Assembly: GCA_030248215.1 (NCBI GenBank)
Contig: JASANG010003612.1
Span: 93,305 to 157,304 of the forward strand
Reading direction: 5' to 3'
Source: Enoplolaimus lenunculus
Lineage: Eukaryota; Nematoda; Enoplea; Enoplida; Thoracostomopsidae
DNA length: 64,000 nt
This document shows, piece by piece, positions 45,435 through 58,481 of this stretch (its first letter is position 1; each line of letters starts with the position of its first letter). The notes below the pieces were generated by a model. That model was given only the letters and a program-made list of their open reading frames with translations, was not told where the DNA came from and did no database searches. The translations under genes and the position numbers were made by a program.

Positions 45435-45770
45435 TACGGTTGGTTGCGCAGTGTTAAAGGTAGTTTATTAGCTGCAAGTAAACCAAATATGCCAATGAGT
45501 GCAATTGCTAATATGAAACTACAATTTTTATGCCTGTTGTATTCCATGTGTATATAATCTAAAGTATGATAATATGATCTTTTGTTGTATATGGGTAATT
45601 GCATTTTACATGTTTGTACAATGTTATGTGGTGAGTGGTTTTTCCGTTCTTTTCTGTATGTTTTCAATCAGGATGCATCCGGCGGTCTGCCTTTGATTCC
45701 AGTATAAAGTAATCGACCTTGTGGTGTAATATTTGCCGGCGTTTCCAACAATTTTGGTAGTAACATTATT

Positions 45771-45949
45771 GGCCAACGTAAAGAACCAGGGCGGAACAGT
45801 ATTACAAGCAAATTCATAAGCCTAAGCCTGAGCGTAAGAATGAGCATATTCGTAAGACTAAGCCAAGCAAAATGAATAGTCTACATTTTAAGCTTACTCT
45901 ATTGCAGTCCAACAGAAAAACGTTCCGCCCCTAGTCTTTTACATGGGCC
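45771..45949 (-). mobile_element. MITE family B, short copy
   Basis: The left end is ggccaacgtaaagaaccagg followed by gcggaac. The right end is cgttccgcccctagtctttt followed by acatgggcc. The inside holds taagcctaagcctgagcg. Confidence 0.75.
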
Positions 45950-46739
45950 ACATTATTCATAGTTTTGCGAAGTATACGCCATTCAACGAGAGTGCACATA
46001 GTAACCTTGGGACAATTTTGACCGCAAAGTTTCAAGAACGATTTTATAAGACAAGGCTTTCTAGACATTGTGCAGATTAACAATTTCAATATTATTTTAA
46101 TTGCCTAATTTTGTTTCACCTGATTTGGTTTTTGTCATTTCGTGCTGTACCCTGGTTTTCATGTAAATTTTGCATGAAGCTTGATGCGCCTGAATCTGAA
46201 CCAGCAGGCGTGTAATAAGATCACATTAAAATAGCTTTGCAAACGACAAAAACAATTCAATTACTTTTTTATTGAAATATGTTACTTTTTGCAATCATGA
46301 ATTTTACGACAAGTTTGCAAAATGGAACGGTTTACGCAAAAATAAGCTTAAAAAATATTGGCTTTGAATTTCAACAACAAAATATCGTATTTGAGATGAC
46401 ACCATTTATGAAGCTTTACGGCTGTTTGGATTTTTGTGTATCTTGTTTACTTCTGTAACTGTTCAATGGGTAAGTAATTAATATATTGTTCAAAATAAAT
46501 AAAATTTTTCTTAAAGTAGTTTTGTTGAACATGTTAGTATGTTACAGTAGGTATATCCAGCCCGGCGGTATCATATAGAGATGCAACGCATTAAACATCT
46601 ACAAGCGGCAGTGTGAATTTAAACACGCTTATATAAAACGTTCGGTAGTTGTCTTGTCAACTGCCATTACAGTCCGATAGTCCGATATTTCACTTTGACG
46701 TCATTATGGCTACTGTACCATGTGACCTGAACATGCAAG

Positions 46740-47283
46740 GGAGGTAATAAGAAAGGTTCCATTTTGAGCTCCAATCAACATTAGTTTGTATCCCTTAGAG
46801 TCTATTCATAAGTCGTAGAGTCCATGAAAGAAACTAACGCAGAAACATGCTATGGACAACTCAAAACTAAATCATCATTTATACTACCTAATTTCGCCTC
46901 ATCTTTAGCTCCGGCAATTTTCGTTGACCTGCGGCTCCGGTATTTTTCACTTCCGGTTGGACCCTAGTGAACAGACACTCAGACAACCCGCATGAATTTT
47001 ATTAAATCCATTATAAAGTAAAAGAAATGTTTTGAAACAAGTCAATTTTGCCCAAAAGAAAGAATATAATACAGAAAGTTGTAGGATCCAACAAATATGG
47101 GCTGAATTAAAACTGAACAACGATCCGTAACCGAAGAACAGGGGATACTCTCTGGCGTGGCAAGATATGTATCAGTCCCGTATATTGATCGAGTCATTGC
47201 AGTGCGGTAAATTCCGGACCTGGTTGACCCAGTAAAACATGTTTCTAATCTCAGCTGTAGCACTAGCGTCAGCATATTCCTAA
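46740..47283. mobile_element. Repeat family F, decayed copy
   Basis: Shared words with 27000-27530 and 62122-62590 include gagtccatgaa-type stretches, gatccgtaaccgaagaacag and tatcagtcccgtat. A CCGG-rich repeat fragment at 46905-46975 appears to interrupt it. Confidence 0.45.
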
Positions 47284-47556
47284 GCTTGAACTTAAGCTTT
47301 CAAGATTGCAGTTCCGTGGGAAAACGGTCCGGCCTTGATATATACATGGTGGAACATGTTTATCGGAACGCAACGAAATTTACATCTTTTAATTTGAACC
47401 GCCGCAAGACATCAGAGTCTCTTTGAAGCGAGAATCAAGCCAAGCTCCTATTGCTGAGGGGTGATAAACGCCTATCCGAAAGACCGAGGCTCTAATCGAA
47501 GCTGGAAACTAGATCTACAATGAAATAGAAAATATTCATACGAGAAAAGGGTTAAC
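47284..47556. mobile_element. Fragments of MITE families B and E
   Basis: Sequence at 47284-47353 resembles one end of family B (cagttccgtgggaaaacggtc). Sequence at 47400-47556 matches the tRNA-like half of family E and ends cgagaaaagggttaa with the TTAA flank. Confidence 0.5.
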
Positions 47557-47559
47557 GTT

Positions 47560-48434
47560 GTGATTGATTTCCATTACAGTGTTCACAGTGTGTTTAACTC
47601 CGCTGAACGTATCCATAATTTGAGTGAATGCGCCCTGATCGTTGGACCCTAAAGGAGACAATTATTGTATGAATTGTACAAAAAAGTTGACTTAGTGAGT
47701 TGAGTAGTTGTTCTATTCGTAACAAATTACATTTGAGGTCTATTGCAGTAATGAATGACAATATTTTTTTCTGCTTGTCAACCAATAAATCGTAAATACA
47801 CACATTTGAAAGTTTGGTTTTGTTTTAAATAAATTTTTACGGGAAAAAATCATGTGAAACATTTATATGCATGAAATCTGCGTGAAATATTTTAGGTCGG
47901 CTCCGATGTTTTGTATATCGGTGGCTTGCGTTATTTTGAAATGCTAAATGTATGTAGATGAAGTGGTCTTGCGGTTAAGCATAATTGTTTGTGTTCAGTG
48001 TGAAAGACGGTTACTATGTGCAAAATGTAATCTATATATTAAAGCTGGAACGCCCCACATACGTATTTTGGGCAACTTTCCAGCATTACTTTATTTACAA
48101 TAATTTCTTAGGAAATACACGTTATTGTTTTATGATAGGAAATTTTGTAAGTACTTTTGCGCATTGCGCAAAGCTGGCAGACTAGTTAATTTTATGTGCA
48201 TTCAATTTTTATGAGCTGGTCATATTCTGTCCGCTGGCAAAACACTTTAAATTACTACGTTAAGGTAACCAAAGAAATTATTGTGTGATCTAACGATCTC
48301 TCAGCTTCTTGTAGACTTTGTTACATTTTACACATCTGATTAATAATAAACGGGTTGTTGCGAAAACGTATCTCTATTTAATTTTAGTGAAGTATACTGT
48401 AAACTTTAAAATACACAAATAATAAAACCTGCAA
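47560..48434. other. Region upstream of WASHC1
   Basis: No gene was recognised. At 48033-48083 there is one solitary end of the element seen at 58482-59651 (tctatatattaaagctggaa then cgccccacatacgtattttg). No TATA box or other promoter element could be assigned with confidence. Confidence 0.4.
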
Positions 48435-51400
48435 ATGCTTAACAGTACTCAATGTTATTCAGTGAATTTAATTCCCAACGAATTGTCGCGTGAAGAGACT
48501 GTACTTCGCATTGTTGATTCTTTACGTGACGTTGAACGCATTACCAATGATATCGAAACGCGAGTAAAGCATCGGACAGCGTCGCTGAATGAACGTTTGA
48601 AGAAAGCCATATCACGGTTGCAAAATTGCAGGTTAGTGTGTCTTTTGTTTGCTTTTTAATATACAAATTTGAATCACACGCCGGTGTAGTGTAGGTATTT
48701 CAGAGTGACGTTTGCAGTATGATTGTGATTTTACTTATATTTTGCAAATTAGGATGCGATAGGATATCCGATTCCGGTTTAATATCCGGCAAAAACTGGT
48801 ATTGGATTCCGGTAACCTACCGAATATTTACGGTTGGGATGAACTTTATAACAAACGAAAACCTGGAACACAATAAAATCACAGCGAAAAAATAACCCAT
48901 TTTAACATATACAATATCCGGTATCCGGTTCCAGTTCTGGTAAAAAATTCAATATCCGCTTTCGTTCCGGTAAAAAATTCAATATCCGGTTTTCGTTCCG
49001 GGAAAAAATTCAATATCCGGTTGCGGTATCCGGCAAATTAATATCCGGTCGCATCGTGGCACAAATTGGTGTAAGGGGTTTATATTTTTTTAGTTTGATA
49101 AAAATGGTATTTGTTAGTGTCCGCGAGTGTTTTGTCTTGAAAGTTACGAAACGTGTATTATTGTTTTCTACTTTGTATTAAATTGTTGCAGTGATCGCGT
49201 AAATTCGATGAAAGGTTCAAATCGTGCGTTAACTGTGTGCTGTCCAGCTCAGTTCCCAGAAAGTGCATGTGAAACCCGTGCAGATGCGACGAATGCACTC
49301 TTGGAAAGCGCATATTCAGTATTGCAGAGCAATCAACAGGTCGGTGTGAATGTTGTCGGCGAATAAATGTTGTGTATGTTACTATTCGTAAAAGCTGAGG
49401 CTGTGATTTTTTTTCTTCATGACGTACGATAGGCTCGTTTTCAAGTTTATAGTGACGTCAGAAATTAGATGCAGTTGCGTTCAACGCAACGCAAATTGCG
49501 ATTGCTAGTTGTATGGCCAGGATCGCTCGTAAAGTTGGTTTAAGAACTTTAAAGTTACGTAATTATTGCGGTCACACAGCGCTTAATTCGCGACTGTTAC
49601 AGTGTTGTAGGTTTGTCAGTTGTTCGTTATAATTTCCGTGGTACGTATAGTAATTTATTCGGTTATCCTTCCAACAGATGCCATGAGTCAACGTAGACGG
49701 CAGAATGTGCTTGCCTCCACTGTGTAGTAATATTTAATAGTATATTTGTTGACAATTTGGTTTGACGAGATGTCAAATGACGTATTGTTGCATGACCCAA
49801 TTTTGTTAAAGATAATGGCTGGGTTTCTAAAATCTTACTTAAGTATGTATTTACTTAAGTTTACACTTAAGTAATTACTTAAGTCGCCGACTTAAGTAAA
49901 TACTTAAATTTTTAAGCAAAAACAAATAAACGACAAAATGCCAGCGATTGTCATAACAAGAACGTAATGGTTTTGATTTATATTAATGAGGTATCATGAG
50001 TCTACAATATCAATACGACCAAGGTTTGTATCCCCGAACGGTTCATTTGTAATATATCAAATTTAGTCAGCGACTTAAGTATGTACTTAACGTAAGTACA
50101 CTTTTAAAAACGACAAAATGGTTAAGTAATTACTTAGCGTGTACTCAAGTACTAAGTTGTACTTAAGTTGGATTTCGGAGACCCAGCCATGATTTCTATA
50201 TTTGCTACTTTTAGAAGTGGTATCCGTCTAAACAAAAGCCGATTCAGTTTGATTCAGCAACAACTGTAAACGATAAACAACTGTACTACAATGTATCGCA
50301 TTTAAGTTCGGATCGTCAAAGTGTGGACAAAGACAAGTTTGACGCTGAGCGCAGTCTTGGTTCCATTCCAAATGACGTTACTTCCATTTCCGATTTAATA
50401 TTATTCAATTCGTCTGTTATTCCGTAAGTCTGGCGACTTAATTTTTTATAAAATAAGTAAGTACGTTTTATTTCTATTATGGCGTGTAATGTCGCATAAT
50501 TTTTAACTTTTGTGTGAACTGGCCAAACTTATTGAGTCTCAATATTTTCACGAGTATAAATATTTTAAGTTTTGAGAAAATACCTTTAGGTGCAGTAGTA
50601 GCTTTCACGCTATACGGCTAGTTGGCTATATGTAAGTTAAAATAGACCCTCTGTGTTTAATATGGAATGTGAGTGGCAAGAAATCGTTTCGTATGGGATA
50701 TAAATTTATAATGGAGGCTTACGTAATTGAGATAAAGAATACCCGTTAAGTTAACCAGACTTATAGTTTTATTGCAGATATAACATGGAACTTCAATTTC
50801 AAGTTTTATTTAGTGCTGAAATGTATGATTTTTATCGCTTCATAGTGTCGTATGTTGCGTTTTAAACAAATTATTTGTGGCAATGATTTGTGTTTGCAAT
50901 CAAGATGCCTTGGTTTTAGTGTTTTTTCATTATTATAGATACGCACCAAATGTGTTGCCCAGCGCGTCAGATTTGGAATCACGAGCCGCAACGAGACGTC
51001 GACTTGGCAAACACATTATTTCGGGCTTGACCGATGATGGCGAAGATCATCCAGTTATGGGCGAAGCACCAGATTCGATTGCTAATCCGGATCTTGCGGA
51101 TTTGCTTGGAATGCGTTCTGATCAACTGGGTTATACGCCTGGGATGGGTGATGTGCCGATATTTGATGTGCCTGATATGTTACCGGATTTGCCAGGCAAG
51201 AGATAATTCACTAAAAATCACCTGTTAGATTCTTAAAAATAGTTTCAGTGAATTTGATTTCACAAGTTACTATTATATGATTCTATGTAGAAGCGCAATG
51301 GAAGCCTGTTTCGCCTGTTGATGAAGGGATAGGGCTTGGTGGCAGCCAATCTTGAATGTATGTTTTTAAATCTTGTTCAATAAGGCCGCCACCTACAACC

Positions 51401-53364
51401 AAGTAATACTTAGTTTTTGCAGTTTGAAAACAGGCTTCAGCAATTCGTATCTTGCCGTTATAGTAATTCATCAAGTTTGCAGATAGTTTAAGATAGTGAC
51501 ATGTCTCTTTTCAGGTATAGCTGACATATCCTACCGCGCTGATGTGCGTCCAATAGCTCCATCTGCACTATCATCTCAAATAAATAAGCCTTTAGTTGAC
51601 CAAGCCGATGATTTTCAATATGATGAAAGTCGAGACTCAGGAAAAGAAATCCGGAGCGATAATTTGTTGAATTCCAAAGCAAACGTGGCGCCTAATATTG
51701 TACCTGCCGTACAGCCCGGTGATACGGAGGATATAACAGTAAAGCAGTCGAATTACAGCACAGAAAATATTACGGTTGTAACAGATCCAGGTGAGGTGTA
51801 TATTATTTGCAAAGCAGAAACGTGTAGTAAAGTAATATTACGTGCATTCGTTTAAACAAGCATAGAACTTTTACATATTTTTATATGAAATGACTGTTTT
51901 GGTGCTAACAGCAGATATATCAAAAAGTTAAAATCATCATCGCAAATTTATTGTGTCCGCTTAAATATTTTTGTCTTCTAAATTAATTGCAGTTGCACCC
52001 GTCTGAGGAACAGTTACTTACATGACGTTCATAAGCATTCGGTGACAGTCTGACACTTGTACATATTATTATTTTTTAGCGCAGACAAAACTGAGTCATG
52101 AACGCTTGTTGCCCGAAATATGAAGGTTAATTTTTGTTTTTGCATCAGCGTTTAAAAAGGTTTACATTATTATATCCCTTGTTGACACTAACTATGTAGT
52201 TGGTATTAAACTGGTAATGATGCTTTTGGAATTATAGCACCGCGTACCGCAGTGATCCCTCCTCCGCCACCGCCGCCTCCGCTGCCTAACCTGACGTCCA
52301 CAGCGTCTGATAGTAATTTAAAAGATAAAGAATTGACACTAACTCTTGTGGATCAGCCTGTAAACCGATCTGATTTAATGAATGCCATTCGAGAAGTAAA
52401 GCTTGAAATAGTTTTGCGACCAGTTCTTTGAAAAATCGGTATTTTTTAATGCTTCACACACGGAAAGCCTTGTGATCTATTTGGAATCATTATATTCTAA
52501 GCTTATGTGTTGTTGCAACTACGATTGCGTCTCAAACCGCGTTTGTGCCGAGATCACTCAAAAACTCGGACGCGGCTACAAAACCGAAACCCCAGAGGAC
52601 GCAACTGCGGTTTCTGTGCGCTTAATTTTGTCCGTGACTGTAGTTGTAGATGTCTTATACCTTTTATTTTTGACAGAAGTACACATTTTAGCAGCGATCT
52701 CTGAAACGACATGTCTCTGTACGTTCTCCACGGTATGAACTATGAGCAGCCAATGGCAAATTTACTGTTTTTCGCTGTTTAACTTTGCTCATACTTTGAT
52801 TTAAAGTAACTTCAGTTTGTTATAGGCTGGCGGTGCGGGTAACTTCAAATTTCGGTCCGCCGAAGACCAAAAACGACTTCGAAAAGCAGAGCGGCAACGC
52901 GAAAAAAGCGACGCCGCAGATTTGCCTGATATTTCTTCCGGTCCCGGCGACCTGATGGCTGATTTAACTGCGGCTCTTAATTTGAGGCGCCGAGGCATAT
53001 CTGGAAAAACTGACACTCAAACTCCTGGTTAGTGATGTGTTTTGCAAACGTATGCTGAGTTGGCCGTCATTTGAACAAAAAAGGGTTTTCACAGTCTTCG
53101 CCTAATCCTTAGCTTTTGTATACAATATCTAATTTGTAGTTTGTGAATGTCAATTAACTGTATAGTTTTCTAGGAAAAGCACCAAAATTCTTTTAATATT
53201 TTGTTACTTTTCTAGCAGACCGAGCCGCACCACAAACAAAACCGGACATTGCAAGCGTAATGGCATCAATCGCTGGTTCATTATCAGAACGCAAAAGAGG
53301 AGATACGCAGAACACAATAGTATCAGACGTTGAGTCGAACGGTAGTTGGGATGACGAACAATGA
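48435..53364 (+). CDS. WASHC1: WASH complex subunit 1, 8 exons, 531 residues
   Basis: Exons: 48435-48631, 49192-49339, 50215-50423, 50939-51195, 51515-51790, 52238-52395, 52826-53027 and 53216-53364. Phases agree and the sum is 1596 bases. WASHC1 is the Arp2/3-activating subunit of the endosomal WASH complex. Seen here: N-terminal helical WASH-homology region (REETVLRIVDSL...VNSMKGSNRALTV), then SLGSIPNDVTSISDLILFN, DVPDMLPDLPGIADISY, a proline run (about 370-377), AGGAGNFKFRS, a WH2-type actin-binding motif (GDLMADLTAALNLRRRGISG, about 456-475) and a short acidic tail with Trp (GSWDDEQ). The length exceeds human WASHC1 (465) mainly in the middle. Exon 4 ends at a GC donor (CCAG|GCAAGA); the join to exon 5 gives PDLPGIAD, as expected for the family. 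The last intron ends in TAGCAG, allowing 531 or 530 residues. Confidence 0.93.
48753..49062. mobile_element. Repeat element in WASHC1 intron 1 (ATATCCGG-rich)
   Basis: It starts near ggatgcgataggatatccg and ends near cggtcgcatcgtggcac, roughly inverted. The inside has at least four units of ttccggtaaaaaattcaata followed by tccggt. It is intronic and non-coding. Confidence 0.55.
49817..50188. mobile_element. MITE in WASHC1 intron 2 (GGCTGGGTTTC ends)
   Basis: The terminal inverted repeat is ggctgggtttct / ggagacccagcc. Next to both ends are dense TTAAGTAC / TACTTAAGT words that pair with one another, and the motif aaacgacaaaatg occurs twice. It ends 26 bases before exon 3, so it supplies part of that intron's 3 prime region. 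Confidence 0.75.
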
Positions 53365-55380
53365 AAATTGGTTGTGGACATATCCTGTATGTTTAATGGA
53401 ACATCCACGTTATACTGCACGCGCTACTGCAAAAAATATCTGGGTCTGAGTAAGGCCCGACGTCGTTTTAACACAATATTCCGATATCACTATAAAGTCC
53501 GGAAGTCCCTAACGAGGACGTAAACACATATTGCACTGTGTTCATATAGCATCGCAAACATACATGACAACACAAACACATATACACTTATTTATTTCAA
53601 TTAATTTTTTTACCTTTTGTCCCGACTCCCTTCGGACAGTGTCGGGATCCATTATTCGTATTTTATGTTTTAATTATAATGAATTAATATTAAAACTTAA
53701 AATATTGTTGTTAATTTAAGCCGAGCGTGATATTTGTCAGCCTTGTGCAGGCACCGTTTTGCGTACACAAATTCAGTGCGAGTTAGAAAATTGCACAGAA
53801 GTTTGAAGCAAATAGCCGTTGACTGTATGACTACCAGATTAAAATGATCTGGGTGGTATAATGGTCCAAATACAGGAGTCTCAGAAAGTTCACATAGAGA
53901 GAATTGGAAGATAATTGGACTGGAACCGCTCCAAATCGTCTCTTAGAGCAGAATTGGTTGAAACGAAACTTAATTGTTTTGCGAGTTCTTCAAAATAAAC
54001 AGTACACGCACATACTAAAAAATTTTCGTTTTTCGGGAATATATAAAATTAGCGCACATGGCTATTACTCAGCTAGTTAATATCCCAGGGTGCAACCGGA
54101 GGTGAAAAAATACCGGAGCCGGAGGTCACCGAAACTTGCCGGAACCGGAGGCGAAGTTACGCAGTAAAAATGATGGTTAATTGGTTAGTTTTAGCCAATA
54201 TCTGCAAAATGTGATTAAGTTGTTTGCTTTTTACGCTAATTTTCTGTGAAACTTCTTAAATTCTTTCCCGAAAATTGTGACAAAACTAAAAACGAAGCGC
54301 GCTAAACAGAAAATTTTGCAAAACTATGTAAAATTTTACTACCGAAATTGCCGGAGCCTCCGGCAAAAATTCTACCGGAGCCGGAGGGCGATTTTCTGCC
54401 CGAGCCGGAGGCAGACCTCCGGTTGTAACCTGCTGCACCGGATGCATTTTTTGTATCGCCATTGCAGCCTAGTGTGTGAGCGTAGACAGTATATATAAAC
54501 GTGGATGACCCATAACTGTATTTCACAGAGTTGGACGTTGCATATTTCAGTTGGCAAATTGTCCTTTAGGACAGGTTTTTTTACGCACACCATTTTTACT
54601 AACACTATTTCAGGTGACACCGACCCAAGCCAGATTTATAAAAAATCCCTCAATTTTGGGTGCCCGCATTGTCCCTACTCGCTCTCTTTATACACTGATT
54701 CTGATGTCAATATGTCATTGTCTGAACTTTTAGACAATGAATAGGCTCTAGGCCTAAATATTTACTTGTCCCGACATCATTATCAGGAAATGTTATTGTC
54801 CATATTGGAAAGGCAAAGGACTCAATTTTTTGCGTTGAATGATGGTGTGAATATGTGTGCACAACGTATGTATGTGTGCGTGTACTAACGCAATGTCCTG
54901 ACATCCTACAGACAACATGTATTTGTCCATAGTCCCTTCCGAAAGAGTCTACACAATGAACACTATCTAAGTACAGCTGTGAAAGTTTACCTTGCCTCCA
55001 GCTAGGTTGTGTATTCTGATTCTGGTCCGAATGGGATGGGTGGAACATGTATTACATCGGCGTGTGCATTTTAACGTGGATGACCCATAAACCTAAAACC
55101 AAAATTTGTGACAACGCCTTTTGCCAAAATTAACAAATGAAAAATTGTTTAAACTACCCTACTTTTGGCGTCACCTCCACCAGGCTTAAATTTGGCACCA
55201 GTAACAAATGACATATTGTTTAAACTCCCTTATTTCAGATCGCCTTCGTTAAGCTTTGTTGACTTCCGGTTTCAGTTCCTGTATTTTTCAGTTCCGGTTG
55301 CAGCATGTGCCAAAAATTTCCTGATGGCAAGGCAACTCACTATGAAAGGCGTATGCAAGCGGATACTGAAATAGGGTGTA
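53365..55380. other. Intergenic DNA with MITE fragments
   Basis: Ends of the TGGGTCATCC family lie at about 53393-53440, 54480-54514 and 55073-55090, the latter two in reverse orientation. A CCGGAGCC-rich repeat lies at 54090-54450, starting cccagggtgcaaccggagg. A CCGG-type fragment is at about 55255-55305. No convincing gene was seen. Confidence 0.5.
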
Positions 55381-55382
55381 AT

Positions 55383-56041
55383 GCGGGATTCACGTTATAA
55401 AGGGTGCAGGTGGGTCACGGTTTGTCCCATATTGATTCAACATCAACGTTAAAATTTGGGGTGTCGTCGGGTGAACAGACAAAATTCGAATATCATATGA
55501 CCTTAGCCTACAAAGCACTGCGTTCAGATTTCAATGTCACCTGATATGGTCTGTTATTTATCTGAGTATCAGAATATGACATTCCAAAATTACAGCATAT
55601 ATCATTTGATATTGCACAGGACAGTGTAAAGTTCGCGTGCATATAAAAATAAATCCAATGTTGCCGGGCAGAAAAGCACATGTGCTTAAAATATCAAATA
55701 CACGTCAGCAAATTCGTTTCCAACCCGAAATCGCACAGAACTACAGCGTCGTAACTAAAAATTTCAAATTTCAAACTCTAGTATCATATGATATTCAACA
55801 GGAAAAGTTCGTTATGATATCAAGTGCAGACAATTACAAGCGTATGTGATATTCGCAGACAATATGTGAAATATCATGTGCTATTACAGAACAAAAAGTG
55901 TGCAAGCACATAATGATAGCACACAACTGTGACTTTTTGTATATGATATGGGGTTTATAAGCAGACAAAACCTTACCCAATAGTCTAATAGGAACAAAAC
56001 ATGTCCCACGCTACCCCGGTTATGTATAACACGAACCCCGT
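55383..56041. mobile_element. MITE family A, intact copy
   Basis: The left end is GCGGGATTCACGTTATAAAG and the right end is tatgtataacacgaaccccg, inverted. The inside has ttgattcaacatcaac near the left and repeated ATCATATGATAT-type palindromes. It served as a guide to the interrupted copy at 3246-7916. Confidence 0.75.
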
Positions 56042-57800
56042 ATAACCGAAATAGAATTTTTTCCGTTATTTCCCAAGCCGGTGTTTGCCCAAAAATGGTT
56101 AGGTCTTAAAAATGTTGCATATTTGATCTTCCCATGACCCCTCTGATCATTCCACACCCAAATTTGACTTCTTTGAAACAGTGGATTTTTTGTACAAAGT
56201 CCCGCGTTGGTAGTTAAAAATTTCTTTGTTAAAAATTTAGGTAAATTATATTTCAGTCGACGCAGCTTGCTAAAGCCGAGTCACATGATGTTGCGACAAA
56301 ATAACTGATTTCTTTGCCTTACCAAGTCACTGACAGCAGGCCAGATTAGTTATTTGCGGAGAACTGGTTAACCAACCATGATCAGGGGAAATCATAAAAA
56401 TCTGACTTATAAAAAAGTTTTGGAACCTGACAATTTTTTTGGCAAATGTCGACTGGGATGTGGTTTAACGGAAGAGATTGCACACGTATATATGCAGCAT
56501 TTTTTGACAATCCACAGAAATAGGGTAGGTACTTTTACAGGCTTAATCCTGCCTGCTGAATCTTAGTAGTTGAGCAAATTTTCTCTCACTATATTCGTTC
56601 ACCAAAAACCTTTATATGAAGTTTATGGCTCGTTCGAAATAAAATTACGGCGCAAATCCGGTAGCATGCAGGTAGCATCTTAATTTCTTCTTCGAGACAA
56701 TATTTCCGTTCAAACGAGATGACAATTTACTCTGAAATTGTAAAGGACTTAAAACGGAAAAGATATTACAGAAACGTCCAAAAACCCAAACACATTTTGT
56801 TGTCTTTAACAATGTGTTTGTTACGATGTCAAACTTACCGAATCGCTATAAAGCGTTACGGAAGTAACAAAGATTCCGGTGGTAACGCGAAAATCCCTTC
56901 AAATATCGGTTTATTTGTGACACGATTCCTAAACGCAAACGAACTACAGTCACATTGTTTCAACTTCAGCTGCAGCACTGAATTGAAAAATTCACTTGTA
57001 TTGTATATAGCAAGCCATATAACAAAATGTTGAATATTCGCTGAAAGTGTACACAACTGTATTTTTGATGTTCATGTTTTATTTCGCTGAATTTAACTGT
57101 TTAAAATAAGTATGGAATAGAATATAGAGTGTATTTACTTACATTTAACTTTTCAAGTTTTACCGTTATACACAAAACACCTGGGTTGGTTTGTTCCGGA
57201 AAAATTGAATCGACCGGAAAAAATTGGGGTTTCTTTTCCAGGATTTTTCCTGGGAAAAATGGAAAAAATAGAAAAATTGGAAAACACACCCGTTTTTAAC
57301 AAATCAAAAGGCGTTGGTAGATGGCTAATCGAGTGCCAAACGATACTAAGAGACTCACATGACTATTTTATTAAGTATATATCAAGATTTATCAACACAT
57401 GAGAAGCAAAGGATACACACAACAAAAGTGTCAGATGTCTAAAAAAGGGCGTCTACTACACTGCAAGGTAGCCACAAACTTCTATAGGTTTATACTTAGC
57501 AAAAAATCTTCTAACATGATATTCAGTTTGATTGTTACATAAACTTAATCAGGAATTTAGTTCAAAATTAAGGCGGTACGCATATAAAAATATGTTGGAT
57601 TAATAAGCAACGAGAACAAAATTAATATATATACTATATACAGCAGCAATCATTTTAAGATCAAAGAAGTATATTTAGGGCGGGTATTCTCAAATGCGAA
57701 TAGCGTGAATGACTAGTAAGCGATAGGTTTTCAAACTGACGAAATTCTGCCATTGTCAACAGTATTACCATTGGTTGAATTGATGGTTAGCTAGGCATGT
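56042..57800. other. Intergenic DNA, doubtful ORFs only
   Basis: ORFs at 56378-56566 (contains KCRLGCGLTEEIAHVY; a GTAGGT donor-like site lies near its end) and 56719-57033 look somewhat protein-like, but no domain or consistent exon structure was found. Around 57195-57290 there is an A/T-rich stretch of repeated tttcc and ggaaaaa words. Confidence 0.35.
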
Positions 57801-57941
57801 GTAATTAATGAGGTTTTGACCGTAACATGGAAGGAAAGCGGGTTTTGGTTTTTGGTTTATATGTGGGTTTACGGATTGTGGCTTCCAACAAGGAAAAAGG
57901 GTAGTTAAGATCATTTTTGACGCGAAAATGTGGTTTGTTAC

Positions 57942-58291
57942 CTTGCAGTAATTTATTTGAGCTAAAAATAAAATTATTATTGGTTTTAATCCCGTTGCAT
58001 TCAAGAATGGTACAAACTATATATGAGTAGTATGAACGGCATCGAACCAAATAACACTCAGTCGTCCAAAATTGTTCATAGCAATTGCGGATATCAAAAT
58101 TGGTACAGAAGTAGGACAAGATCAAATGCGAAAATTGTGCTGAATTCCGAACCTCGTCATGCGCTCGTTTAAAAGTACAAAATCCATCACTATAACTGGT
58201 GATAATTGCTAGACACGTTTGATAATATGGGCTTAGGCACCAGATGACATAACAGAAATTTACGTCTGCATCCAATTCGAATCCATTGCGG
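57942..58291 (-). CDS. Cysteine-rich exon with duplicated motif, gene incomplete
   Basis: On the minus strand an open frame follows a possible acceptor (TTCGCTCTAG|CC) and reaches a possible donor (CTGCAAG|GTAACA); without that donor it stays open to a stop at 57805. The first 90 or so residues contain ten Cys. A motif occurs twice: CYVIWCLSPYYQTC and CYLVRCRSYYSYIVC. Such spacing is typical of extracellular disulphide-bonded domains, but I do not recognise the family. No signal-peptide exon was found upstream and no start codon is assigned. The region ends about 190 bases from the mobile-element end at 58482. Confidence 0.4.
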
Positions 58292-58481
58292 CTAGAGCGA
58301 ACACAAGTAGCAATCTAGTTTTTTTTTTCTATTTTTCCTGCCGTACGGAAACAAAAGTAAAAAACAGAAAAACATTCGTTTTTCGTCGGCTTTTTCTCGG
58401 TGCCAAACTCTGCATATTGCGAAAAGCGCAAAGTTTAAGTTTTCTTTTTTCTTTAATTGTGCGAAGAATTTCTGAAACGAG

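Noticed and set aside
45278-45667. Minus-strand ORF with a membrane-like start
   Set aside because: Its second half lies in a palindromic MITE. The signal-like part (from 45547) could be a first exon, but no donor or partner exon was found.
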